Shown: piece by piece, positions 37,178 through 46,497 of the stretch
Layout: every line of letters starts with the position of its first letter
How positions within the stretch are numbered: the stretch's first letter is position 1
Assembly (NCBI GenBank): GCA_965205055.1
Contig: OZ242030.1
Location: 1,612,001 to 1,676,000 of the forward strand
DNA: 64,000 nucleotides
Direction: 5' to 3'
Source of the DNA: CBDBBY01 sp965205055
Lineage (GTDB): Bacteria > Pseudomonadota > Alphaproteobacteria > Rhodobacterales > Rhodobacteraceae
Made by a program: the position numbers and the translations under genes
Notes under the pieces: model-generated
Databases searched by the model: none
Seen by the model: the letters and a program-made list of their open reading frames with translations, nothing else
Told to the model about the DNA's origin: nothing

Positions 37178-38122
37178 ATGAAAGATCCCGAAAACGCGCG
37201 GGTCCGGGGTCGCCGCTTTCTGGCGTGGGCGGTACTAGCCGTCCCGCTGGCGAGCGTTTCCTTAGATGGTGCCCGCGCGGGCTGCCGGGAGGCCGCGGAA
37301 CCGCTGCTGGAAGCACTGGCTGCGCGCGACCTCGAGGCCGCACGTTACCACTACGAGGCCGTGCATGGCGAGTTCGCCTGCACCGGCGCATATCGAGACG
37401 AGGCGAAACGGGCGGTGTCGAACCTGCACGCGTGGGTGGCGCAGGAGCGCGTGGCGAGCGGCGCGAGTCTCGCGTCGCAACAAGTCCTGCTGGAGAGGGG
37501 CCGCGGTTATGCTGGGACTTGGCGCATCCTCGCCCTGCTTGGCGATGTTGCCCACGCCGCGCGGAACTATGATCGCGCAGCGGCACTATACCAAGAGGCG
37601 TTGGTGGCGATCAACAACAAGGGAGAGACCCCGAAGCGTCCGTCCGACCCCGAAATCGACCGGATCTACCGCCTCGCCGAGCAGAGCCGGATGCTCGCCG
37701 AACATTACGTTGCGGTCCCGACGAACCGGTCGGGCGAGCCGGACGGTTTGGCTGCCTCAACTATCCGCGGCTTCAAGCCCGAGGAGGTGGTGGTGCCGAT
37801 CACCTTCGAAACTGGGACGGCGGAGTTCGACGCGCTGGGGCGTCGGTATGCCGAGGACATGGCTGAGAGCCTGATCAGGCGGGCACCCGAACGGATCATC
37901 CTCTCCGCCCATACCGACGAGCGCGGAACCGACGCTTATAACCAAGAATTGTCGGAGCGCCGGGGCGAAGCCGTACGCCGGTTCCTCAGAGAGCGGGGCG
38001 TCACGCAGCCGATCGATGTGAAAGCAATGGGCGAGAGCCAGCCGCTTGATCTGTTCGAGCCGGAGAGCTACCCGCAGGAGGCGGTCTGGCGGATGAACCG
38101 GCGGGTCGAGTTGAACCGGTAG
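37178..38122 (+). CDS. OmpA-C domain lipid/peptidoglycan-associated protein with TPR-like helices
   Basis: 314 residues from the ATG at 37178, with GAGGAGGG upstream. Signal region to about 34 (VPLASVSLDGARAG). The middle part (40-190) is helical and TPR-like (ARNYDRAAALYQEALVAI). The C-terminal OmpA domain (about 205-310) shows ITFETGTAEFD, LSAHTDERGTDAYNQELSER and RGEAVRRFL, the residues that hold diaminopimelate in peptidoglycan. Together with the PG-binding caspases it would place the complex at the cell wall. Stop followed by a REP repeat and IS110. Confidence 0.85.
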   Translation: MKDPENARVRGRRFLAWAVLAVPLASVSLDGARAGCREAAEPLLEALAARDLEAARYHYEAVHGEFACTGAYRDEAKRAVSNLHAWVAQERVASGASLASQQVLLERGRGYAGTWRILALLGDVAHAARNYDRAAALYQEALVAINNKGETPKRPSDPEIDRIYRLAEQSRMLAEHYVAVPTNRSGEPDGLAASTIRGFKPEEVVVPITFETGTAEFDALGRRYAEDMAESLIRRAPERIILSAHTDERGTDAYNQELSERRGEAVRRFLRERGVTQPIDVKAMGESQPLDLFEPESYPQEAVWRMNRRVELNR

Positions 38123-38205
38123 CCGGGACACGCCGCTGTCCAGACCGCAGAACCCGTGCTGGACATGTCCGGTGGATGAAGAACTGGCAAACGGTGCGTT
38201 TCATG

Positions 38206-38272
38206 ATTCTTCTGTATCTCAACCATGATATTGCGTTCCCGTCGCCGGCCTTCGCGAGGGCCGGCGACGGGG
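38206..38272. repeat. REP-like palindromic repeat, copy 3 (IS110-associated)
   Basis: TTCTGTATCTCAACCATGAT, then ATTGCGTTCCC and the palindrome at 38241-38268 (GTCGCCGGCCTTCG). Lies 84 bp after the OmpA stop and immediately left of an IS110 element; the same junction exists at 61.74-61.93 kb. Confidence 0.75.
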
Positions 38273-38395
38273 CGGCGCATGGCGCATGATTCTTGTGGCA
38301 TGACCACGCTGCCAAGACGGCCAGCGCCGCCTCTCTTCATCGTCTCGAACAGTCGGTTGCGGCCATCAAGGACCGCGCACCAGAAGGAAGAGAGA
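38273..38395 (+). ncRNA. IS110 left-end noncoding segment, candidate bridge RNA
   Basis: The 120 bp between the REP repeat and the transposase start is partly conserved with the equivalent segment at 61803-61927 (GCCTCTCTTCATCG, CTCGAACAG, TTGCGGCC, GCGCACCAGAAGGAAG). In IS110-group elements this region encodes the RNA that pairs with target and donor. No RNA structure was computed; assignment by position and family knowledge only. Confidence 0.35.
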
Positions 38396-39355
38396 ATGAA
38401 CACTGCAACACATCCGGAGATCATTGGCTTGGACGTCTCGCGCGATTGGCTCGACATCCATTGCTTGAGCGACGACCGCCGGATTCGCCTGCCGAACACG
38501 GACGAAGGCCATTCGAAACTGGAGGAGATCGCCGCCGGCCGGGAGGCCCTGGTCTGCTTCGAGGCCACGGGCGGCCACGAATGGCGTCTTTGGGCGAACA
38601 TGGCGGCGGCGGGGATCGAAGCGCGGCAGCTCGCTCCGGCGCAAGTCAAGGCGTTCGGGAGAAGCCGGGGCACTTCGGCCAAGACGGATCGGATCGACGC
38701 CGAACTGATCGCCCGCTTCATGGCGTTCCGCCCGGAGGCCGGACGCCGGCTGCCGAGCGGAAGGCTGCGCGATCTCAGGGCACTGACGACCAAGCGCAGG
38801 CAGCTCGTCGAGATGCGCAAAAGCGCGCGGCAGCAGGCCAAAGCGGATCTGCGGAACGGCACGGCCGAGCCGGTCGAGGACTTGTCCGGCGAGCTTCTCG
38901 AGCTGCTGGAGCGCCAGATCTCGGAGGTCGAAGAGAGGATCGCGGGCCTTCTTGCGAACGAAGCCGTTCTGGCCGAGACCGCCGCCATCCTGCAGTCGGT
39001 TCCCGGGATCGGCCCGGTGGCGTGCGCGATGCTGATCGCTGAGATGCCCGAGCTCGGCCGGATCTCCGGGGAACAGGCCGCCGCGCTCGCGGGGCTTGCG
39101 CCGGTCGCGAGGGACAGCGGGCAGATGCGCGGGAAGCGGATGATCGGCGGCGGCCGCCGGGCGCTCCGATGCGTCCTGCATCAAGCCGCGCTTGTCGCTT
39201 CGATTCACAACGCGGACTTGAAGCTGTTCGCCGATCGGCTGCGGAAGGAGGGGAAGCCGCACAAGGTTGTCGTCACGGCCGTCGCCCGCAAGCTCGTCGT
39301 GATCGCCAACGCCTTGTGCAAATCCCGCCAGCCCTGGATGCCGCAAACCGGATGA
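38396..39355 (+). CDS. IS110-family transposase (recombinase)
   Basis: 319 residues; GAAGGAAG precedes the ATG. The N-terminal RuvC-like DEDD domain shows GLDVSRDWLDIH (first Asp), CFEATGG (Glu) and KTDRIDAELIARF (two Asp). A coiled coil follows, then the C-terminal Tnp_20 domain: SVPGIGPVACAMLIAEMPEL, APVARDSGQ (candidate catalytic Ser) and GGGRRALRCVL. Apparently intact. The related copy at 61928 is frameshifted. Confidence 0.88.
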   Translation: MNTATHPEIIGLDVSRDWLDIHCLSDDRRIRLPNTDEGHSKLEEIAAGREALVCFEATGGHEWRLWANMAAAGIEARQLAPAQVKAFGRSRGTSAKTDRIDAELIARFMAFRPEAGRRLPSGRLRDLRALTTKRRQLVEMRKSARQQAKADLRNGTAEPVEDLSGELLELLERQISEVEERIAGLLANEAVLAETAAILQSVPGIGPVACAMLIAEMPELGRISGEQAAALAGLAPVARDSGQMRGKRMIGGGRRALRCVLHQAALVASIHNADLKLFADRLRKEGKPHKVVVTAVARKLVVIANALCKSRQPWMPQTG

Positions 39356-39383
39356 CGGATCGCGGCCCGAGCGCCGAGGCCGG

Positions 39384-39785
39384 ATGGGGCTGTGGGAATG
39401 TGGGCAATCCAAGCCCGGACCGAGGCACGGCCGAAAGCGACGGAAAGGATTGTCCACATTTCCACGGCCCAAACCAAAAAAAAATATTTATGAAAAAGCC
39501 CCGCAGGGCTGTTGCGGAATGGAAAGCGCCGAACCGGGACCGGCCGCCGACAGCGGGGAGTGTGGGAAGCGTGGTCAATCCGGGCCCCGAACGCGAAACC
39601 CGAACGCGGCGCGAATAAGGATTGTCCACCGCTTTCCATGCTCTCCGCACTGCCGAGAACCCAAAACGCACGTTCACGAATAAACCGCCGACAAGCGGAA
39701 GGGTGGTAAGGATGGGGACAATCCAGGCCCCGAACGCGAAACCGAGAAATGGCGCAAATAAGGATTGTCCACAGGCTTTCCACGC
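39384..39785. repeat. Three tandem ~85-bp inverted-repeat units
   Basis: Each unit pairs a GTGGGAATGTGGTCAATCC-like arm with a GGATTGTCCACAGGCTTTCC-like arm: about 39386-39462, 39557-39641 and 39700-39785. A single unit lies at 62944-63030, also just after an IS110 copy. The loops contain GGCCCCGAACGCGAAACC. Hairpin-forming, no coding sense. The TTGTCCACA core is one base from a DnaA box. Confidence 0.65.
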
Positions 39786-39789
39786 TCTC

Positions 39790-40052
39790 CGCGCCGCCGC
39801 GAACGAAAAACGGGCGAACGACCCGAAAAGACAAAAATCCGGAACGATGTCCGGGTCCGTCATCGGAAGCGGACGAATCGGACCCGGCGCAGCCTTGAAG
39901 AGGCAAAACCCGCACGACCCCTCAACGACCCGATCCCGCCGCGATTCCACCCGAATTTCGACGATCTCGAGATACAGTTGCTCGAAACACCGAACCCAAG
40001 CGACACGCGGGAGCGTGGAACCGACTCAACCCGAAAAACATGGAACGCACCC
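39790..40052. mobile_element. IS21 left-end remnant joined to truncated MITE
   Basis: 39790-39980 matches the leader of the istA-like gene at 63040-63235 (CAAAAATCCGGAACGATGTC, then CCCGCCGCGATTCCACCCG) but stops at ATACAGTTGCT. From 39981 it continues as the MITE type of 23040/26867, ending TGGAACGCACCC at 40052. The gene itself is absent. Confidence 0.6.
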
Positions 40053-40291
40053 ACTGGCAACTGTGTTTTTCACTCTCCGGACTTCAGGTCGGGCTCGCCT
40101 TGTTCCTCGGTCTTGCAGTCGTGGTTGCTTTGAACTTTTGTGCTGTCGGCTGCCGGGCGGCGCCCGCCCGTCGAGCACTACGGTTCAGGTCAATTTTCGT
40201 CGCAGCGAACCTCGAACCTTGGTTCGACTGTCAACCGAAGTCGGAGTTTCACCAAGTGTTCTGAGAGGTTCTGGGTCGGTTTGGATGCTTA

Positions 40292-40320
40292 TTGACAACC
40301 TACATTTTGTGACATCAAAT
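40292..40320 (+). promoter_or_regulatory. Sigma70-like promoter before caspase-ankyrin C
   Basis: TTGACA (40292-40297), 17-bp spacer, TCAAAT (40315-40320), 51 bp before the start codon. The -10 is imperfect. The rest of 40060-40290 has no recognised feature. Confidence 0.45.
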
Positions 40321-40370
40321 TCAGATCAAGCATGCTGTGGTACTGTTCGACATGCGCGAGGAGGGACGCC

Positions 40371-43300
40371 ATGAAGATCGCCGAAACGCCGTCTTTCGCT
40401 GCTCGCCGTCTTTCGTCTTGGGCGCTTGCGTTCGCTGTTCTGCTGTCGATGCTTTCGGCTGCGGCGGTGGCTTCGGAGCGGGTTGCGCTGGTGGTCGGCA
40501 ACGCCGAGTACGAGCATGTGCGGGATTTGGCGAACCCTCAGAAGGACGCGGACGACATCGGCGCGGCGCTCGGGCGGCTGGGCTTCGAGGTGACGCATCT
40601 CGAGAACGTCGGCTACCGGGATCTGCTCCGGGGCCTCCAGAAGTTCGAGGCGGCGGCGGCTCGGGCGGAGATCGCGGTGGTGTTCTACGCCGGCCACGGC
40701 ATCGAGGTGGACAAGCACAACTATCTGGTGCCGGTCGAAGCGAGGCTGGCGACCGACTCGGACGTGAAATACGAAGCCGTTCCGCTGGATGTGGTGATGG
40801 CGGCGGCGGAGGTCGCCTCGACGCTCGGCCTGGTGATTCTGGACGCCTGCCGGGACAACCCGTTCCTGGCCATGATGCGGAGCACGGGCCTGGCGCGGTC
40901 GGTGGACCGGGGCCTGGCTCGGGTGGAGCCCCGGGGAACGGGAAAGAGCATGCTTGTGGCGTATTCGGCCAAGGAGGGGACGACGGCGGCTGACGGGGAG
41001 CCGGGCGGGAACAGCCCGTATGCCGCTGCGCTGCTGAAGCACTTGGAGAGGCCGGAGCTTCATGTGGGGGATCTGTTCATCGAGGTGCGCAAGGAGATGC
41101 TGGCGACGCCGGGGAGCCAGACGCCGGTCGAGTACGGGGCGCTGGTCGAAAAGATCTTTCTGGCCTCGCGGGCCGCGCCGCCCGCGGACGCTGCGAAGGC
41201 GGCGGAGATCGTCCTTCCGGGCGGCCTCACCTTGGCGGACTGGGCGCTGCTGGCGGAGGACCGCCTGAAGTCCGGCGACCATGCCCGGCTGCTGGAAGAG
41301 GCCGCCGCGCATCTGCGCGAGCACGGCCCGGTCCGGTCCGTGGAGGCGGTCCGGGAGCGGGCGCTGTCAGGGCTGATCAAGGACGTGCGGGTTGCAGCGG
41401 CGGAGGACGCCCCGGGGGCGCTGGACCGGATTGCGCGTCTCGAGGCGGAGGCGGGGCCGCTGCCCGAGCTCCTGCGCCTGAGCGCGCGCGCCCACGGGCT
41501 GCTCGGCGACCATGCGGCGGAAGAGGCGGCGCACCTCGAATGGCTGCGCTCGGTTCCGCAGAGCCATCCGGACCGCCGCGACGTGCTCGCCGCCCTCGCC
41601 GTCGCCCGCGCCGCGCGCGAGGCGTCCCGGCGGTTCTCGGAGCGGCTCGGCCGCCCCTTCTCGCCGGAGCGGAGGGAGGCCTCCGTCGGCTGGACCGACC
41701 TGCACTACGCGGCGGCGCTGGACCTGCCCGGGGCGGTCGATGCCTTGTGCGATGCGGGGATGGCTCCGGACGCGAGGCTGAAGACCGGCTCCCCGCCCTT
41801 CGGCGACGACTTGGTGCGGATCCTCGCCTCGCTCGGGCACGACTTCGAGGATTGGACCGCTGACCGCGAGACGCCGCTGATTATCGCTTCCATTGCGAAC
41901 GCCCGCGACGCGGCGGCAGCGCTGCTCGACTGCGGCGCCGACGTGATGACGACGAACGATTATGGCGAGACGCCGCTTCACTGGGCGGCTCGGGAGAATG
42001 CCCTTGAAGCGGCGGAGCTGCTCATCGACCGAGGCGCCGACATGATGGCAACGGACCACTCCGGCGAGACGCCGCTGCACTTCGCGTCTTACAGGAATGC
42101 CCCCGAGACGGCGGGGCTGCTCATCGACCGAGGCACCGATGTGCATGCGACTGACGAGGATGGCAACACGCCGCTGCACCACGCGGCTTACGGCGATGCC
42201 CCAGAGGCGGCGGAATTGCTCATCAAGCGCGGTACCGACATGGAGGCAACGAACGCCTCCGGCGAGACGCCGCTTCACTGGGCAGCTCGGGAGAATGCCC
42301 TTGAAGCGGCGGAATTGCTCATCAAGCGCGGTGCCGACATGGAGGCAACGAATGACACTGGCGATACACCGCTGCACTTGGCGGCTTTGAATGATTCCGT
42401 TGAATCGGCGGAACTGCTCATCGACCGCGGAGCCAACATGGAGGCAGCAGGCGCCAGCGGCTGGACGCCGCTGCACTGGGCGGCTGTCGCGAATTCCGTC
42501 GAAGCGGCGAAGCTGCTCATCGACCGCGCCGTCGACGTGAACGTGATGGACGACAACGGCTTTACGCCGCTGCACTCCGCGGCTTGGAATAATGCCCTTG
42601 AGGCGACGGGGCTGCTCATCGACCGGGGTGCCGACTTGCATGCAACGGCAGACAACGGCTTTACGCCGCTGCACCACGCGGCTTACGGCGATGCCCCCGA
42701 GGCGGCTGAATTGCTCATCGACCGAGGCGCCGATGTGAATGCGACGGACAACTCCGGTGCGACACCGTTGCACCGTGCGGCTTGGGAGAATTCCCCCGAG
42801 GCGGCTGAATTGCTCATCGACCGGGGTGCCGACTTGCATGCAACGGCAGACAACGGCTTTACGCCGCTGCACCACGCGGCTTACGGCGATGCCCTTGAAG
42901 CGGTGAATCTGCTCATCGACCGCGGTGCCGATGTGAGCGCGACGGCAGACAACGGCGTGACGCCGCTAGACTTGGCACTACATGAGGGGCATCGTGAAGT
43001 GCAAGCGGTGTTGCGCAGCCGTGGCGAAAACACGGCCTCCGCCGAGGAGACCGAGAAGGGCTTGGCGTTGAACGGCGAGGAGCGGCGCCTGATTCAGGTG
43101 GGGCTGGCGTCGCTGGGACACGATCCGGGTCCGGCGGACGGGGTGTTCGGGCGCCGGACGCGGGCGGCGTTGCGGGCGTGGCAGGGATCCACCGGCTTGG
43201 ATGCGACGGGTCACCTGACGCGGGAGCAGTTTGAGGGCTTGATGGGGCTGGGACGCGAGCGCGAGGCGCGGGGAGCGGCGGCGGCCAGGCAGTTCTCGGA

Positions 43301-43913
43301 GCTGCTCGGCCGTCCTTTCTCGCCGGACCGGAGGGAGGCCTCCATCGGCTGGACCGACCTGCACTACGCGGCGGTGCTGGATCTTCCCGGAGCGGTCGCG
43401 GCCTTGTGCGATGCAGGGATGTCCCCGGACGCGAGACTGAAGACCGGCCCTCCGTTCGGCGACGACTTGTTGCGGATTCTCGCAATGCTCGGGTACGACT
43501 TCAATGATTGGACCGCTGACCGCCAGACGCCGCTGATTATCGCTTCCATCGTGAACGCCCGCGACGCGGTGGCGGCGCTGATCGACTGCGGCGCCGACAT
43601 GGAGGCAACGGTAAGCAATGGCTATACGCCGCTGCACTTCGTGGCTTACAACGACGCCGTCGAAGCGGCGAGGCTGCTCATCGACCGAGGCGCCGACTTG
43701 AATGCAAAGGACGACGATGGCTGGACGCCGCTGCATTTCACGGCTTACAACGATGCCGTCGAGGCGGCGAGGCTGCTCATCGACCGAGGTGCCGACGTGA
43801 ATGCAAAGGACGACGATGGCTGGACGCCGCTAGACCTCGCTCTACGTAAGGGGAATGATGAATTGCCGACGGTGCTGCGCAGCCATGGGGGCAGGTGCGC
43901 CACGCAGTGTTGA
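40371..43913 (+). CDS. Exported caspase-ankyrin-peptidoglycan-binding protein C
   Basis: 1180 residues; GAGGAGGG before the ATG. Same plan as the protein at 29284: signal peptide, C14 domain with His109 (FYAGHG) and Cys160 (ILDACRDNP), helical linker, 12 ankyrin repeats (about 495-885), PG_binding_1 (LIQVGLASLGHDPGPADGVF), then only four ankyrin repeats to the end. The first ~330 residues are nearly identical to the paralogue, while the repeat blocks differ in number and order but reuse near-identical units. The trypsin-caspase gene follows after 76 bp on the same strand. Predicted periplasmic, wall-bound, with a repeat array that could evolve new partners by recombination. Confidence 0.85.
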   Translation: MKIAETPSFAARRLSSWALAFAVLLSMLSAAAVASERVALVVGNAEYEHVRDLANPQKDADDIGAALGRLGFEVTHLENVGYRDLLRGLQKFEAAAARAEIAVVFYAGHGIEVDKHNYLVPVEARLATDSDVKYEAVPLDVVMAAAEVASTLGLVILDACRDNPFLAMMRSTGLARSVDRGLARVEPRGTGKSMLVAYSAKEGTTAADGEPGGNSPYAAALLKHLERPELHVGDLFIEVRKEMLATPGSQTPVEYGALVEKIFLASRAAPPADAAKAAEIVLPGGLTLADWALLAEDRLKSGDHARLLEEAAAHLREHGPVRSVEAVRERALSGLIKDVRVAAAEDAPGALDRIARLEAEAGPLPELLRLSARAHGLLGDHAAEEAAHLEWLRSVPQSHPDRRDVLAALAVARAAREASRRFSERLGRPFSPERREASVGWTDLHYAAALDLPGAVDALCDAGMAPDARLKTGSPPFGDDLVRILASLGHDFEDWTADRETPLIIASIANARDAAAALLDCGADVMTTNDYGETPLHWAARENALEAAELLIDRGADMMATDHSGETPLHFASYRNAPETAGLLIDRGTDVHATDEDGNTPLHHAAYGDAPEAAELLIKRGTDMEATNASGETPLHWAARENALEAAELLIKRGADMEATNDTGDTPLHLAALNDSVESAELLIDRGANMEAAGASGWTPLHWAAVANSVEAAKLLIDRAVDVNVMDDNGFTPLHSAAWNNALEATGLLIDRGADLHATADNGFTPLHHAAYGDAPEAAELLIDRGADVNATDNSGATPLHRAAWENSPEAAELLIDRGADLHATADNGFTPLHHAAYGDALEAVNLLIDRGADVSATADNGVTPLDLALHEGHREVQAVLRSRGENTASAEETEKGLALNGEERRLIQVGLASLGHDPGPADGVFGRRTRAALRAWQGSTGLDATGHLTREQFEGLMGLGREREARGAAAARQFSELLGRPFSPDRREASIGWTDLHYAAVLDLPGAVAALCDAGMSPDARLKTGPPFGDDLLRILAMLGYDFNDWTADRQTPLIIASIVNARDAVAALIDCGADMEATVSNGYTPLHFVAYNDAVEAARLLIDRGADLNAKDDDGWTPLHFTAYNDAVEAARLLIDRGADVNAKDDDGWTPLDLALRKGNDELPTVLRSHGGRCATQC

Positions 43914-43989
43914 TGCGGCAATCGTCCGATGCGTTCGCGGTCACGGGCCGGGTCGCTGCGGCTGCAAGTCCGAGGAAGGAAGCGAAGCA

Positions 43990-46392
43990 ATGAATAGCAC
44001 CGAAATCCCGTCTTCCGCGCCCTCGGCAATCCGCTGGGCCGCTTGGATGCTGGTGGCGGCGTTGTGGATGCCAACCGTTGCTGCTTCGGCGGACGAGGCG
44101 ACAGGTCGTTCCGCCTCGGAGCACTACACCGTGCGGACCGTCGGCGGCAAGGAGGCCGAGTCAGGCGCGTGGCCGTGGCAAGTGGCGCTGATGCATCCGG
44201 GGGAAGGCGGTTCATTGCAATTCTGCGGCGGCTCCGTGATCCATCCCCGCTGGGTGCTCACCGCCGCGCACTGCGCGGAACCTTTCACCGCGGACGAGAT
44301 CGAGGTGCTGGCTGGCACCCGCGACCTCGACGAAGGAGGGCGGCGGATTGGGGTCAAGGCGATCTGGCTGCACCCCGGGTATGTGGACCCCGCGAATTCC
44401 GGGAACGACATCGCTTTACTGGAGCTTGACCGCCCGGCCGGCGTCGAAAAGGCCGTCGCGCTACCGGACGCGCGGCGGGCGGCGGCTGTCGCAAAGCCGG
44501 GCGTTCCGGCGACCGTGATCGGATGGGGACTGCTGCGTCCGCTCCAGTGCGTTTCCGGCGGGGAGGAAGGCACTTTCCCGTGCCGCCTTCGCGGAGGCGG
44601 CATTGGACACTATGTGGACGATCTGACCGGGAAGCCGGTGAAGGAGTCCCATGTCACCACCTCGCGCCTGATGCAGGTCGTACTGCCGCTGGTCGGTGAG
44701 GAGGCCTGCCTCGACGCCTACCCCGGCGCGGCGATCGATGACCGAACGCTCTGCGCCGGTCTGAGCACTGGCGGCAAGGACTCCTGCCAAGGGGACAGCG
44801 GCGGTCCGCTGGTGGTAAGGGACGGCGACGAGTGGGTGCAGGTCGGGGTCGTGAGCTGGGGGGCCAGCTGTGCGAAGCCCGGCCAGTACGGAGTGTATGC
44901 CCGCACCGGGGCATTCGCGGAGTGGGTGAACAGAACGACCGGGCTGGTGCTCGCGACTTCCGGTGCCGTAGCGGTGACTGAAACCGCTGCTTCTCAACCG
45001 CTGGGCGACCGGGCCTTTCTGATCGGAATCAACCGCTATCAGGACGATGCGATTAGCGATCTGCAAGGCGCGGTTAACGACGTCCGCAACATGCGCGACA
45101 TGCTGGCCGCGTATCTTGGATTCGATGCCGAACAGATCCGGCTGCTCACCGACGAGCAAGCGACCCGCGCGGGCATTCTAAACGGGATTCGGGACTGGTT
45201 GGTGGCGGGCACCCGGCCCGGCTCCCGCGCCCTGCTCTATTACGCAGGTCACGGCTACCGGCAGCCGGACCGAGACGGCGACGAGCCGGACGGGCACGAC
45301 GAAGCGCTGGTGCCCCACGACGCACGGCTCGAATCATCCGCTTCGGGCGGTTTGGACAGATACGCCAACCTGATTCTCGACGACGAGATCGCCGCACTTT
45401 TCGACGATCTGGAAGACCGCCAAGCGTACATGATTGTTGACTCCTGCTTCTCAGGCACCATTACCCGGTCGCTGGGTGCGCCCGATCCGCGCGCGGTTCG
45501 CACTCTCCGCCCCCGGTACAGTACCAAGCCCCGGTCTGCGCGACCGTCTGAGCCCGATCCGGGCTTCATCGAAAGGGAAGGCAACCTCGTCGCGTGGACC
45601 GCGGTCGCATCGAATCAGGTTGCGCTGGAAGACCTTGAGGCGGAACCGCCGCAAGGGTTCTTCACTGGCCGGTTCGTGCGCGGGATCGCCGAGCGTCGCG
45701 CCGACCGCGACCGAGACGGGCGCATCGTGCACTCGGAATTGCTCGACTACGTGCGTTCGGAGTCCGAGGCTTACTGCGCGCGCCAACAGCAGCGTTGCCC
45801 GAGCGGCCTGACCCCGCAACTTGAAGGGCCGCGGGGACTGCTGGCGCGCGACCTTGTGGTGGTCGGTCCGCCGACTGTCCCGGACACTGCGGAAGTGGCC
45901 GACGCCGCGCTCGGCCACGACAACGCCGCCGACGTGCGGGTGGAGATGTTGCCGTCGCAGCGGGTGCGGCTGGGAGAGAAGATCAAGCTCCGGGTGCGCA
46001 GCAGACAATCCGGGCATCTCCTGCTCGTAGATGTGGCGGCCGACGGGACCGTGACCCAGATATTCCCGAACCGATGGTCGGAGCGGGCCGGAGCGGGCAC
46101 AATGATTGAGGCCGGACGGACCGTCGAGATCCCGAACCATTACTATGGCTTCAGCCTCCCGGCCAGCGAGCCGACCGGACCGGGGATACTGTTCGCGGTC
46201 GTGACCGAGAACTCGGTCTCGCTCGACGATCTGGCTCCACCAGACCAAGCGTTCGAGCCGGTTCCGGATGCTCCGCGCTGGCTGCTCGCGATCGGCGACC
46301 GGCTGCGCGAGCCTCTGATGAGCGAGGACGGGGCTTGGACCCGCACGCGGCGCTGGTCCCATGCGCGGCTCGATTACGAAATCGTGCGGTGA
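43990..46392 (+). CDS. Trypsin-caspase-DUF4384 fusion protease
   Basis: 800 residues from the ATG at 43990 (AGGAAGGAAG upstream). Signal sequence to about 34. The trypsin-like S1 domain at about 47-315 has a complete triad: His94 (VLTAAHC), Asp140 (GNDIALLELD) and Ser270 (CQGDSGGP), with the activation-type start TVRTVGGKEAESGAWPWQVA. The C14 caspase domain at about 338-600 has His421 (YYAGHG) and Cys486 (MIVDSCFSG), and an EF-like loop DRDRDGRIVHSE near 575. The C-terminal DUF4384 is at about 665-760. Two different intact protease active sites in one exported chain, directly downstream of the caspase-ankyrin gene, suggest a proteolytic cascade. Confidence 0.87.
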   Translation: MNSTEIPSSAPSAIRWAAWMLVAALWMPTVAASADEATGRSASEHYTVRTVGGKEAESGAWPWQVALMHPGEGGSLQFCGGSVIHPRWVLTAAHCAEPFTADEIEVLAGTRDLDEGGRRIGVKAIWLHPGYVDPANSGNDIALLELDRPAGVEKAVALPDARRAAAVAKPGVPATVIGWGLLRPLQCVSGGEEGTFPCRLRGGGIGHYVDDLTGKPVKESHVTTSRLMQVVLPLVGEEACLDAYPGAAIDDRTLCAGLSTGGKDSCQGDSGGPLVVRDGDEWVQVGVVSWGASCAKPGQYGVYARTGAFAEWVNRTTGLVLATSGAVAVTETAASQPLGDRAFLIGINRYQDDAISDLQGAVNDVRNMRDMLAAYLGFDAEQIRLLTDEQATRAGILNGIRDWLVAGTRPGSRALLYYAGHGYRQPDRDGDEPDGHDEALVPHDARLESSASGGLDRYANLILDDEIAALFDDLEDRQAYMIVDSCFSGTITRSLGAPDPRAVRTLRPRYSTKPRSARPSEPDPGFIEREGNLVAWTAVASNQVALEDLEAEPPQGFFTGRFVRGIAERRADRDRDGRIVHSELLDYVRSESEAYCARQQQRCPSGLTPQLEGPRGLLARDLVVVGPPTVPDTAEVADAALGHDNAADVRVEMLPSQRVRLGEKIKLRVRSRQSGHLLLVDVAADGTVTQIFPNRWSERAGAGTMIEAGRTVEIPNHYYGFSLPASEPTGPGILFAVVTENSVSLDDLAPPDQAFEPVPDAPRWLLAIGDRLREPLMSEDGAWTRTRRWSHARLDYEIVR

Positions 46393-46497
46393 CCAAGTCC
46401 TATCAATCAACGCTTTCGTGTGTCCGGCCTGTACAAGCGCTTGACACAATTTTTGCCTTAGCTTGATGATCAATTACTATTATCGAGGAGAAAGACG

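Noticed and set aside
39384..39785. Replication origin suggested by repeated TTGTCCACA sites
   Set aside because: The sites are one base off the DnaA box and belong to hairpin units that also occur next to another IS110 copy; no dnaA, AT-rich unwinding region or skew evidence.
29284..43913. CRISPR-like array in the 99-bp repeats
   Set aside because: Repeats are coding 33-residue ankyrin units without spacers of constant length.
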